Positions 48,040-56,087 of a stretch of DNA of 64,000 nt are shown here, piece after piece. This DNA comes from DASQFQ01 sp963811595. Lineage in GTDB: Bacteria > Actinomycetota > Thermoleophilia > Solirubrobacterales > Solirubrobacteraceae. The notes under the pieces are model-generated. The model was not told where the DNA came from. It did no database searches and saw nothing but the letters and a program-made list of their open reading frames with translations. The stretch lies in assembly GCA_963811595.1 (NCBI GenBank), contig CAWERW010000016.1, positions 372,001 through 436,000 on the forward strand, given 5' to 3'. A program made the position numbers and the translations under genes. The stretch's first letter is position 1, and the number at the start of each line of letters is the position of its first letter.

Positions 48040-48968
48040 ACGTCCACCTTCGTCGTGGCCCGGATCAGCACGAACGCGATCGCCCACAGCGTGCCGGCGG
48101 CGCCGAGCGCGAGCAGGCCGGCGAGCGACGACGTCATCTCGCGCATGACGCCGGGCGTGAGCACGTTCATCATCACGATCGCCGCGATGCCGATGCCGGC
48201 CACGATGTAGGACGTGAAGACCGAGCCGGAGAGCACGGTGCGGATCTCGCGGATCAGGTCCTTGCGCGCCTCGAGCGTCCCGCCCAGCTCCTGCAGCGCG
48301 CGCACGGTGTCACCGCCGGCGCGCTGCTGGATGATGATCGTCGTCATCAACACGGCGACCTCGCGCGACGGCAGGCGCTCCTGCAGCCGCTCGAGCGCGC
48401 GGTCCAGCGGCTGGCCGAGCCGCATCTCCTGCACGACGGCGGCCATCTCCGCGCCCGCGGGGTCGTCGAGCTCCTTCGCGGCCATCTGCACCGCGCCGGC
48501 GATCGAGAGGCCGGCCTGCGTGCCGTTGGAGAGCATCCGCGCGAGGTCGGGGAGCTGGTCCATGAACGCGTCGCGGCGCTTGCCCCGCGCCCGCTCGACG
48601 TACCAGCGCAGCCCCGCGACGACGAAGACGTAGCCGAGGATGAACGCGACGAGCGGCGGCGTCAGCAGCGTCAGCACCATCCCCGCCAGCAACCCGCCGA
48701 CGACCACGATCGCGACGAAGTCGACCGGCGACAGCGGCCCGCCCGAGGAGCGCAGCCACTGCGCGAGCCGCTGCCCCTTGCTCGTGCGCCGCAGGGCGGC
48801 GTCGATCCGCTCGAGCGCGGCGCGGACCGCGCTGCCGCCGCCGTCCTCGCGCCCGCGGGCGGCGAGCGCCGCCCGGCGGTTGGAGCCGCTGAGCCACAGC
48901 GCCGCGCCGAGCATCCCGAGCGCGAGCACCGCGAGCAGCAGGATCAGCGCGAGCGCGTCCTTCTGCAT
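48036..48968 (-). CDS. tadB: Tad pilus inner-membrane platform protein TadB
   Basis: A 310-residue T2SSF-domain membrane protein. It has an N-terminal helix, a central pair near 98-140 (PVDFVAIVVVGGLLAGMVLTLL) and C-terminal helices. DQLPDLARMLSNGTQAGLSIAGAVQMAAKEL and QRAGGDTVRALQELGGTLEARKDL are the family's cytoplasmic motifs. The ATG at 48968 is preceded by GGAGG eight bases upstream, supplied by the 163-bp cassette that separates it from cpaF. Confidence 0.88.
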   Translation of the reverse strand: MQKDALALILLLAVLALGMLGAALWLSGSNRRAALAARGREDGGGSAVRAALERIDAALRRTSKGQRLAQWLRSSGGPLSPVDFVAIVVVGGLLAGMVLTLLTPPLVAFILGYVFVVAGLRWYVERARGKRRDAFMDQLPDLARMLSNGTQAGLSIAGAVQMAAKELDDPAGAEMAAVVQEMRLGQPLDRALERLQERLPSREVAVLMTTIIIQQRAGGDTVRALQELGGTLEARKDLIREIRTVLSGSVFTSYIVAGIGIAAIVMMNVLTPGVMREMTSSLAGLLALGAAGTLWAIAFVLIRATTKVDV

Positions 48969-49131
48969 CAGTGGTTCCTCCGGTGGGTCCGCGCGTGCTC
49001 GAGCGGGATGCAGGCGGATGCCTGGCAAGGACGCAGGGAGGGTGCCAGGGCGGAGCCCTTGCCCCGACCGAGGACACCGCCAGGCGCCGGCTGCGCCCGT
49101 CCGAGTGCGTGGGGATCCGCCGGAGGGGCCA
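48969..49131 (-). repeat. 163-bp intergenic cassette, copy 2 (tadB leader)
   Basis: This sequence has the same length as 43948-44110, aligns gap-free and again runs exactly from the upstream stop codon (cpaF) to the downstream start codon (tadB). The Shine-Dalgarno complement of CCTCCGG (48977-48983 on the plus strand) pairs with CCGGAGG (49120-49126). The central hairpin arms GCAAGGGC and GCCCTGGC differ from copy 1 (GCCATTGC) so that one mismatch moves but the stem is kept. The cassette has no coding potential of its own. Confidence 0.85.
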
Positions 49132-50475
49132 CTAGGAGGCCGTCCGCACGGGGGTCTGCTCGAGGTCGGCCTCGGGGCCGAACTCGGGAGGAACCTCCAG
49201 CCCCATCTGCACGAGCCGGAGGTGGATCGCGGGCGGGAGCGGGAAGTGGCGGAAGCCGCCGGTGACCTTGCGGTCGGGGCCGATCGGGTCGGCCTCGAAG
49301 CGCGCGACGGTGCCGAGGCGGAACGTCTCGCGGCGCGAGGACGCGACGATCGCGACCTCGGCGATCCGGCGCTTGCCGTCGGCGAAGCGGTCGATCTGGA
49401 CGATCACGTGGATCGCCGAGTTGATCTGGTCGCGCAGCGCCTCGAACGGGATGTGGAGGTCGCTCATCGTCGCCAGCGTCTCGAGGCGGTGGATCGCGTC
49501 GTCGGGCGAGTTGGCGTGCACCGTGACCAGCGAGCCCTCGTGGCCGGTGTTGAGCGCCTGCAGCATGTCGAGCGTCTCCGCCCCGCGGACCTCGCCGACG
49601 ATGATGCGGTCCGGGCGCATGCGCAGCGAGTTGCGCACGAGGTCGCGGATCGACACCTCGCCCTTGCCCTCGACGTTGGACGGGCGGGCCTCGAGCGTCA
49701 CCACGTGCGGCTGCTGGAGGCGCAGCTCGGCGTTGTCCTCGACGGTGATGATGCGCTCGCTGGCGGGGACGGCGGCCGACAGCGCGTTGAGCAGCGTCGT
49801 CTTGCCCGCGCCGGTGCCGCCGGAGATGACGACGTTGAGCTTGCCCTCGACGAGCGAGCGCATCAGCTGCGCGGTCGGCGCGTCGACCGACTTCAGCTCG
49901 GTCAGCTGGTCGAGCGTGAACAGCCGCGGGAAGCGCCGGATCGTCATCGTCGGCCCGCGCAGGGCGAGCGGCGGGATGATCACGTTGACGCGCTCGCCGG
50001 TGGGCAGGCGGGCGTCGACCATCGGGCTCGACTCGTCGACGCGCCGGTTCACCTGCGACACGATGCGGTCGATCGTCTGGTAGAGCTGGCCCTCGTCCGT
50101 GAACGTGATGTCGGCGCGCTCGAGCCGGCCGTCGCGCTCGAGGAAGACCTCGTCGGGCCCGTTGACCATGATCTCCGTCACCGACGGGTCGGCGAGCAGC
50201 GGCTCGAGCACGCCGAGCCCGATCGCCTCGTCGATCACGCGCCGGATCAGCCGCGTGCGCTCCGCGGTCGAGAGCACGGGGCCCTCGCGCGAGACCATCC
50301 GCCCGACCACGCGCTCGAGCCGCGCGCGGCGCTGCGCGGTCGACAGCTCGGCGATCTCGGAGAGGTTGACCTCCTCGAGCAGGCGCCGGCGGTAGTAGGA
50401 GACGCCGTCGCCGTCGTCGCCGTTCGAGCGCCCGGGGCCCGGCTCCTCGCCCGCGATGCGGTCGCGCAGGCCCAT
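49132..50475 (-). CDS. cpaF: Tad pilus secretion ATPase CpaF/TadA
   Basis: A 447-residue type II/IV secretion ATPase. DPSVTEIMVNGPDEVFLERDGRL starts the N-terminal domain; Walker A is GGTGAGKTTLLNALS, and EDNAELRLQQPHVVTLEARPSN, RMRPDRIIVGEVRGAETLDMLQALNTGHEGSL (Asp and Walker B boxes) follow. It drives pilus extension. The ATG shares bases with the upstream tadE stop (TGATG). A C-terminal tail of about 60 residues follows the core. Confidence 0.93.
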   Translation of the reverse strand: MGLRDRIAGEEPGPGRSNGDDGDGVSYYRRRLLEEVNLSEIAELSTAQRRARLERVVGRMVSREGPVLSTAERTRLIRRVIDEAIGLGVLEPLLADPSVTEIMVNGPDEVFLERDGRLERADITFTDEGQLYQTIDRIVSQVNRRVDESSPMVDARLPTGERVNVIIPPLALRGPTMTIRRFPRLFTLDQLTELKSVDAPTAQLMRSLVEGKLNVVISGGTGAGKTTLLNALSAAVPASERIITVEDNAELRLQQPHVVTLEARPSNVEGKGEVSIRDLVRNSLRMRPDRIIVGEVRGAETLDMLQALNTGHEGSLVTVHANSPDDAIHRLETLATMSDLHIPFEALRDQINSAIHVIVQIDRFADGKRRIAEVAIVASSRRETFRLGTVARFEADPIGPDRKVTGGFRHFPLPPAIHLRLVQMGLEVPPEFGPEADLEQTPVRTAS

Positions 50476-50822
50476 CAGGAAGGCAGCTCCGCGGAGCGGG
50501 TGGCGGTGAGCTCCTTGGTGGTCAGGAGCCCGGGGATCAGCAGCGGCATGCGCACCTTCACCGTCGCGCGGTCGCCGTCGATCTCGATCTTCTCGATGTT
50601 CTTCTGCAGCGGCGTGGAGAGCGCGTTGCGGGCGGCCTTCTTCGGGTCCCCGCCACGGCCCTCGACGCGGCTGGCGGTGCGCGCCGCGTTCGAGACCTGC
50701 GTGTAGGTCCACGCGGCGAGCGCGATCTGCCACACGATCACCGTCACCGTCATCAGCCAGAACAGCATCCCCATCAGCTCCGCGGAGGCCTGGCCCGACT
50801 CGCCGGCGAGCCGCGCCCTCAT
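50475..50822 (-). CDS. TadE-like minor pseudopilin
   Basis: A 115-residue protein with a prepilin-type motif near its N-terminus (SGQASAELMG, Glu at +5) and one hydrophobic helix (MLFWLMTVTVIVWQIALAAWTY), followed by VSNAARTASRVEG, a TadE hallmark. The C-terminal beta-rich part (KIEIDGDRATVKVRMPLLIPGLL) is extracytoplasmic. The ATG at 50822 overlaps the upstream CpaE-TadE fusion stop by 4 bp. It probably initiates or caps the pilus. Confidence 0.8.
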   Translation of the reverse strand: MRARLAGESGQASAELMGMLFWLMTVTVIVWQIALAAWTYTQVSNAARTASRVEGRGGDPKKAARNALSTPLQKNIEKIEIDGDRATVKVRMPLLIPGLLTTKELTATRSAELPS

Positions 50823-52450
50823 GACTTGTCCTTGTCCGGCGTCGGCGTCGGGATCTGCGAGTCCGGCAGCGGCTCGTCCTCCACCGACGTCGAGGCGTGG
50901 TCGGAGACCTTGAACGGGCTGGCGAGGCCCGGCAGCACGACGGGGACGTTCAGGCGCACGTTCACGGTGACGGGGTCGTTCTTGTCGATCTCGATCTTCG
51001 CGTCCTTGCGCCACGCCTTCGGGAGGTCCTCCTCCGCGGCGTCACGGTACGGCTTGTCCTTCTTGGTGTCGACCGTGTTGACGGCGAGCTCGCGTGCGCC
51101 CTCCCGCGCCGCGTGGCCGGCCAGCAGGTACGTGTAGCCGAACAGGCCGACCTGCCACAGCGCGAGCACCACGAGCCCGAGCACCGGCAGCAGGCCCATG
51201 ACCTCGGCGCTGCCCTGGCCGCGCTCGCCGCCCAGCCGCGCGAGGAGGCCGCGCGGCTCGGAGGGGTCGGGCTCGGGCTCCTCGCCCGAGACGGGGCGCG
51301 CGTCGGCCTCGTTGAGCAGGTTGTCGAAGCTCGCGCGGACCTTCGCGTCCTCCATACGTGCCGGTGTACCCGTATTCACAGCGGCCTCGAAGGCGGAGAA
51401 GTCGGCGGGGATGGTCGTCTTGGCGAGCTTGCCGGCCACGACCTTGCGCGCGAGGTCGGGCTGGACCTCGAGCTTGCGCGAGGCGCGGTTGAGCACGACG
51501 AGCACGTCCTCGTCGTCCTCGCGCACCTGCAGGCGCTTCCACAGGTCGAGCAGGCGCCGGACGCCGCGCAGCGAGGCGACGTCGGGCTGGGTGACGATGA
51601 GCACGCGGTTGGCGATCTCGGCCCCGATCGCGCTCGCCTCGGAGACGTTGGCGCCGAGGTCGACGATCGTCAGCGCGTGGCGCGCCTTGACCGCGCTGAG
51701 GATCGGCCGCGCGACCAGCGCGTCGACCTCCTCGGCCCGCTCGCCGTCGTCGGGCGCGAGCAGCACCCGGAAGCCCTCCTTGTGCGTGTACAGCGTCTCC
51801 TGCAGGTGGCGCACGGAGATCTCGTCGGCGACCTCGACGAGGTCGACCACCGAGCGGCGGTAGGGCATGTCGAGGAACGAGCGGAAGTCGCCCTTCTGGA
51901 GGTCGAAGTCGACGATGCAGACGGGCCGCCCGGGCGCGGCGCGCACCGCGGCGAGCGCGAGCTGGAGGCAGACGGTGGTGGTGCCGACGCCGCCCTTGGC
52001 GCCGGCCACGGCGATCAGCTGGCCGCCGAGCGCGCCGGCGGCCGACTCCTCCCCGGCGACGCGGTCGCGCATCGTGCGCGACCACTGCGAGGCGGCGCGC
52101 ACGGACGACTCGAGCTGCTCGAGCGAGAGCGGGAGCGAGACGACGTCGCGCAGCCCGGCGTGCATCGCGGCGCGCAGCAGGTCCGGCGAGTCGTCGGCGG
52201 CGATCAGCACGAGGCCGATCTCGGGGAAGCTCGAGGCGATGTCGCGCGCGACCTCGAGCACGGGCACCGCGCCGAGCGCGTCGTGCAGGATGACGACGTC
52301 GACCTCGAGCCGGCGCAGCGCGCGCGCGAGCTCCTCGGCGTCGCCGACCCGGTCGACCACCTGCAGCTCCTCGCCCTCGCCGGCGAGCGCCGACGCGCTC
52401 TGCGCGAGCTCGGGGTCGGCGATCGCGAGCAGCAGGCGGTGCTGGGTCAT
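50819..52450 (-). CDS. CpaE/TadZ-like ATPase fused to a TadE-like pseudopilin domain
   Basis: A 543-residue fusion. Residues 1-125 form a receiver-like domain, 144-380 a ParA/MinD-like ATPase with deviant Walker A AGAKGGVGTTT (149-159) and VDFDLQKGDFRS, typical of CpaE/TadZ, which positions Tad systems in the cell. After an acidic linker (388-400) comes a TadE-like part: G411|QGSAEVMG with Glu at +5, a helix (419-441), GHAAREGARELAVN and a beta-rich tail resembling the next gene product. If prepilin peptidase cuts at Gly411, the ATPase would be released as an oversized leader. The frame is continuous, with no internal stop. Confidence 0.85.
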   Translation of the reverse strand: MTQHRLLLAIADPELAQSASALAGEGEELQVVDRVGDAEELARALRRLEVDVVILHDALGAVPVLEVARDIASSFPEIGLVLIAADDSPDLLRAAMHAGLRDVVSLPLSLEQLESSVRAASQWSRTMRDRVAGEESAAGALGGQLIAVAGAKGGVGTTTVCLQLALAAVRAAPGRPVCIVDFDLQKGDFRSFLDMPYRRSVVDLVEVADEISVRHLQETLYTHKEGFRVLLAPDDGERAEEVDALVARPILSAVKARHALTIVDLGANVSEASAIGAEIANRVLIVTQPDVASLRGVRRLLDLWKRLQVREDDEDVLVVLNRASRKLEVQPDLARKVVAGKLAKTTIPADFSAFEAAVNTGTPARMEDAKVRASFDNLLNEADARPVSGEEPEPDPSEPRGLLARLGGERGQGSAEVMGLLPVLGLVVLALWQVGLFGYTYLLAGHAAREGARELAVNTVDTKKDKPYRDAAEEDLPKAWRKDAKIEIDKNDPVTVNVRLNVPVVLPGLASPFKVSDHASTSVEDEPLPDSQIPTPTPDKDKS

Positions 52451-53160
52451 CTCAGCTCGGGCCGCGTGTAGGTCCGCTCGTCCTTCTTCAGCGGGGTCTC
52501 GTCGCCCTGGCGTCGCAGCGCGAGCCGGACCTCCTGGGCGAACGACTCCGCCTCGGTGACCCGGAGCTGCTCCTTCGGGGTGAGCGCGAACGTCACCGGC
52601 ACGACCTGGGTCGGGTCGGACTCGGCCTGCTGGACCCCGCGGCCGCCCTTGAGCTGCGCCTGGCCGACCTCGATCACGCGGGCGGCGGCCACGACGACGG
52701 TCGACTTCGGCGGGATGCCGCGCTGCGAGTCGCCCTCGAACGTGCTCACGATGTCGACCACCGAGCCGGGGTCGAGCTTGCCCGCGACGCCGGTCTCGGC
52801 GTCGACGAGGATCGCGACCTCGCGCTGGCCCGGCGAGAGCTGTGGCGGCGCGATCAGCATGTCCGCCTGCAGCAGCGAGTCCTCGTTGAGGTCGGAGGCG
52901 GCGACGCGGCCGACGAGCTCGCTGCGGTTGCGCAGCGCGCTCTCCGGCGCCCAGCGCTCGGGCATGGTGATCTCGGTGACGGCCCCATCGGGGATGGACT
53001 CGAACGCCTTCACCGGCTTGGAGAGCGCGAGCAGCTTGATCTTGGGATCGACCTCCGTGCGCACGTCGGCGACGTAGGAGGCGATCAGGACGAAGACCGC
53101 GAGCAGCCCCAGCCCCGAGAGGACGAGCAGGAGCAGGCCGCGGCGTTGACGTGGATTCAT
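52447..53160 (-). CDS. cpaB: Tad pilus assembly protein CpaB/RcpC
   Basis: A 237-residue protein with one N-terminal hydrophobic helix (RGLLLLVLSGLGLLAVFVLIASY), then a SAF-like domain (KAFESIPDGAVTEITMPERW, GRVAASDLNEDSLLQADML) and an RcpC-type segment (VAILVDAETGVAGKLDPGSVVDIVSTF). CpaB proteins act at the cell envelope in Tad assembly. It is the first gene of the minus-strand tad operon. The ATG at 53160 begins a short basic N-terminus before the helix. It overlaps the CpaE-TadE fusion gene by 4 bp. Confidence 0.88.
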   Translation of the reverse strand: MNPRQRRGLLLLVLSGLGLLAVFVLIASYVADVRTEVDPKIKLLALSKPVKAFESIPDGAVTEITMPERWAPESALRNRSELVGRVAASDLNEDSLLQADMLIAPPQLSPGQREVAILVDAETGVAGKLDPGSVVDIVSTFEGDSQRGIPPKSTVVVAAARVIEVGQAQLKGGRGVQQAESDPTQVVPVTFALTPKEQLRVTEAESFAQEVRLALRRQGDETPLKKDERTYTRPELR

Positions 53161-53204
53161 CGCAAGTGAAAATACGCGCTGTGCAGCGCGATGGAAGGTC
53201 CCAA

Positions 53205-53216
53205 CCTCAGGTTGAG
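53205..53216 (+). promoter_or_regulatory. Motif shared with the pilin control region
   Basis: CCTCAGGTTGAG lies in the 129-bp divergent region, 74 bp upstream of the TadG-like start and 45 bp upstream of cpaB (on the other strand). It is identical to the minus-strand motif upstream of the pilin gene. A 16-bp perfect hairpin sequence, CGCGCTGTGCAGCGCG (53175-53190), lies between it and cpaB. Confidence 0.45.
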
Positions 53217-53289
53217 CCCTGGTCCCGGACGAATGTTGAGTCCCCGGACCCACGCCCTGCGGCCGGGCCGGGTCTACCCTGCCGAGACC

Positions 53290-54606
53290 ATGCTACGGAG
53301 GGAGACGGGCCAGATCCTGCCTGGGCTGATCATGCTGATGCTCGCAATTCTGGCGCTCGGCATGCTGACGTTCCGGATCGGCCGCGCCGCGGTACTGCGC
53401 TCCGGCGCCCAGACGGCCGCTGACGCCGCCGCGCTGGCCGGCGCCCGCTCGATCCGCGACCAGCTCGCCGCCCAGGTCGCGACGACCGGCACCTCCGACT
53501 TCGCGCGCGTCAGCGAGGTGATCGTGCGCGCCGCCGCCGCCGACTACGCGAAGCGCAACGGCGGGCGGCTCACCAGGCTGAAGATGGAGGGCGCCGACGT
53601 GCGCGCGTGGGTCGACACGGACGACGCGAAGGTCGACGAGCCGGAGGAGACCAAGCGCGGCGAGGCCAGCGCGCGGGCGCGGGTCGAGCTCGTCTTCGCG
53701 GCCGGCTTCTCCGGCGGCGGCCCGGTCGGCGCCGGAGGGGGCGGCGGCTCCTACAAGCCGATCTCCGACAAGGAGTGGAAGGAGCTCGAGAAGGAGCTCA
53801 AGTTCCCGCCCGACTGCAACGACCTCTACAAGCTCGGCCGCTTCCTGCAGGCGCACGGCGCGGTGCCGCCCTACGAGAACTCGCGGCTCGGCGACCCGCC
53901 CTCGCCGCCGGGCGAGCGCAGCACCACCTCGTGGCACTACCAGTGCGGCAACTCGGGCGCGATCGACCTCAACTACGGCGGCAACGAGAAGGGGATCATC
54001 GACTCGCAGATCGGCTGGTTCCACAAGCTCGGCTTCAACACGCTGTGGCAGGTCGAGAACCACTACGACCACATCCACATCAACCCGCCCGGCGGCGAGG
54101 GCGTCGGCGGCGCCGTCGGCGGCGCGGCCGGCCCGCTGCAGCACACGCTGCTCGAGGTCAAGCTCGTGGACTGGAACGCGCCGTCGCCGACCGGCATCGG
54201 AGCCGGGTTCGTCGGCGGCCCGGGCGGCATCCCGTTCGGCCCGCCGAACCCGCAGGTCGCGCACGCGATGTGCCAGGTGCTCGACCGCATGAACGTCTCC
54301 GACAAGGTGCGCATCGCGGCGTGGGAGACGGCGATCGTCGAATCCGGCGTGAAGGCGCTCGACTGGGGCGACCTCGACTCGCAGGGCCCGTTCCAGCAGC
54401 GGCCGTCGCAGGGCTGGGGCACGCCCGAGCAGGTGCGCGACCCGTACTACGCGACCGCGGAGTTCGTGCGCCGGGCGAAGAAGATCGAGCACCTCTACTC
54501 CGACCCCGGCGTGCTCGCGCAGAAGGTGCAGATCTCCGACTTCCCCGAGCGCTACGCCGAGCGCGCGGGGCAGGCGGCGGCCCTCAACGACAAGTTCTGC
54601 GGCTGA
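53290..54606 (+). CDS. TadG-like anchor fused to M15-like peptidase and lysozyme-like domains
   Basis: A 438-residue protein. Residues 6-55 match the TadE/TadG anchor (TGQILPGLIMLMLAILALG, then SGAQTAADAAALAGARS). After a Gly-rich linker (about 140-155), residues 172-265 resemble M15/VanY-like zinc peptidases: H216 and D226 in HYQCGNSGAIDLNY and ENHYDHIHIN with His261/His263. Residues 318-400 match the lysozyme-like domain of actinobacterial wall hydrolases (AAWETAIVESGVKALDWGDLDSQGPFQQRPSQGWGTPEQ, cited in parts; candidate acids Glu347/Glu351). It faces the cpaB operon divergently. A role in opening peptidoglycan for the pilus is inferred. Confidence 0.82.
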   Translation: MLRRETGQILPGLIMLMLAILALGMLTFRIGRAAVLRSGAQTAADAAALAGARSIRDQLAAQVATTGTSDFARVSEVIVRAAAADYAKRNGGRLTRLKMEGADVRAWVDTDDAKVDEPEETKRGEASARARVELVFAAGFSGGGPVGAGGGGGSYKPISDKEWKELEKELKFPPDCNDLYKLGRFLQAHGAVPPYENSRLGDPPSPPGERSTTSWHYQCGNSGAIDLNYGGNEKGIIDSQIGWFHKLGFNTLWQVENHYDHIHINPPGGEGVGGAVGGAAGPLQHTLLEVKLVDWNAPSPTGIGAGFVGGPGGIPFGPPNPQVAHAMCQVLDRMNVSDKVRIAAWETAIVESGVKALDWGDLDSQGPFQQRPSQGWGTPEQVRDPYYATAEFVRRAKKIEHLYSDPGVLAQKVQISDFPERYAERAGQAAALNDKFCG

Positions 54607-55115
54607 TGCGCGCGCCGGCCTGCCTCCTGCTCTCGTGCGTCGCGCTCGCGGGCTGCGGCTTCGGCGACGAGCCCGAGCGCGCCGCGTCGACCGACGGCCG
54701 CGGCGGCGAGGGCCCGGCGGTGGCGCTGCCGCCCGCCGCGACCCCGCAGCCGCTGGCGTTCGCCGCGGGCGCCCGCGCGGCGCTGGCGCGCGGCGAGATC
54801 GGCGTCGTCGACACCACCAACCGGGCCGCCGTCGCGCCGAGCCGGATGGACGTCAACCGCGAGCAGCGCCTCGACGGGCTGAAATGGAGCGGCTGGGGGC
54901 TGCCGCAGGCGACGGGCCGCGGCGAGGTCTCGACGCTGATCTGCGACCCCAACTGCGCGACCGGGACGCGCGAGACGGCGCGCGCGGTGATCGTCCTCTC
55001 GCGCCCGCGGCGCTGCGACGGGCGGCGCTTCTACACGCGCTCGTCGATGACGTTCGTGGCGCCCGGGTCCGGCAAGACCCGCGCCCCCGCCACCTACCTG
55101 CGGACGCCCTGCTGA
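54606..55115 (+). CDS. Lipoprotein of unknown function
   Basis: A 169-residue protein with a lipoprotein signal (LLLSCVALAGC, Cys17) and an Ala/Pro-rich spacer. The C-terminal part (about 70-165) contains SRMDVNREQRLDGLKWSGWGL, CDPNCATG and RRFYTRSSMTF; four Cys residues in the mature domain could form disulfides. No family is recognised. The ATG shares bases with the preceding stop (TGATG), so it is translated with the TadG-like hydrolase and probably acts at the same surface site. It overlaps the convergent gene by 22 bp. Confidence 0.75.
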   Translation: MRAPACLLLSCVALAGCGFGDEPERAASTDGRGGEGPAVALPPAATPQPLAFAAGARAALARGEIGVVDTTNRAAVAPSRMDVNREQRLDGLKWSGWGLPQATGRGEVSTLICDPNCATGTRETARAVIVLSRPRRCDGRRFYTRSSMTFVAPGSGKTRAPATYLRTPC

Positions 55116-56017
55116 TGCGCCGGCTGCGCGGGAGCGCGACGCCGCACCGGGCGCCCGCGGTGGCCGCACAGCGGGCACGGCGAGCGGGCGATCAGCTCGC
55201 GGCACCAGCGGCACAGCCACGGCTCGAGCTCGGCCAGCAGGTCCTCGGCGAGCTCGGCGGCGTCGACCGGGAAGACCACGCTCTCGACCACCTTCGAGGT
55301 GCCCCACCACGAGGGGCCGTTCGGCGTCGGCTCGACCTCGGCGACCGGCAGGCCGCCGAGCGCGCGGTTGACGATCTCCTTCGCCCACGCGGCGTCGCCC
55401 TGGCGCGGCGCGACGACCATCCGCGACGGGCGGACGATCTCGGGCAGCGGGACGCCCGGCTCGCCCGCGGACAGCTTGTGGACGGACGGCTCGGGCCAGC
55501 TCGAGACGCCGAACGCGCTGTTGGGGCCGAGCGAGGCCAGGTGCTGGCCGAAGCTCGGCGCCGGCGCGCTGAGGCCGGACACGGAGCCGAGCCAGGTGAA
55601 GACGTGCAGCTCGGCCTCGAGCTCGGGCAGCAGCGAGGCGAGCACGCCCGCCGACGGGACGTGCGGGGCGAGCGAGGAGGCCAGCGAGCACAGCACGGCG
55701 CCGGCCAGCGGCGGCAGCGCGGTCTCGTGCACGGCGACGCGGTCGGTGTCGAGCATCGAGCGCGCCATCGCGAGCCGCAGCGCGCCCTCAGGCGGGAACC
55801 ACTGCGGCAGGACGGCGATCACGTGGCCGCCGGACTCGATGCCGGACGCCAGCGCCTGGACGAGCACGTCCTCCTCGGCCGCGGGCGGCTCGAGCACCGC
55901 GTCGATGCGCCCTTCTCCGCCCACGAAGGGCTCCGGCTTGAGCCCGAAGGCGAGGATCACCGGCGCCGGGGGCGCCGAGGAGCGATCCGATGCCTGTCCC
56001 TCGGGGTTAGCGGGCAC
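55094..56017 (-). CDS. Uncharacterised protein with C-terminal zinc-ribbon-like motif
   Basis: A 307-residue protein with GTG start at 56017. The N-terminal and middle parts look like a globular alpha/beta protein (PVILAFGLKPEPFVGGEGRID, SGGHVIAVLPQWFPPEGALRLAMARS). The C-terminus holds two CxxC pairs (WLCRWCRELIARSPCPLCGHRG) that could bind zinc, followed by a basic tail. No family is recognised. Frame upstream of 56017 is antisense to the next gene. The convergent arrangement with the lipoprotein and divergence from the 56088 gene support this extent. Confidence 0.65.
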   Translation of the reverse strand: MPANPEGQASDRSSAPPAPVILAFGLKPEPFVGGEGRIDAVLEPPAAEEDVLVQALASGIESGGHVIAVLPQWFPPEGALRLAMARSMLDTDRVAVHETALPPLAGAVLCSLASSLAPHVPSAGVLASLLPELEAELHVFTWLGSVSGLSAPAPSFGQHLASLGPNSAFGVSSWPEPSVHKLSAGEPGVPLPEIVRPSRMVVAPRQGDAAWAKEIVNRALGGLPVAEVEPTPNGPSWWGTSKVVESVVFPVDAAELAEDLLAELEPWLCRWCRELIARSPCPLCGHRGRPVRRRAPAQPAHQQGVRR

Positions 56018-56087
56018 AACATGACCATAGTGATCAACCGCCGGGTCTTGGTTCGGGTTCCCCGCGCTGGCACGATGTAGGAGCGAT

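Noticed and set aside
53191..53289. Earlier starts for the TadG-like hydrolase (GTG or ATG upstream of 53290)
   Set aside because: The anchor motif TGQILPG begins five residues after the ATG at 53290, as in other TadE/G proteins, and the upstream part is the divergent control region.
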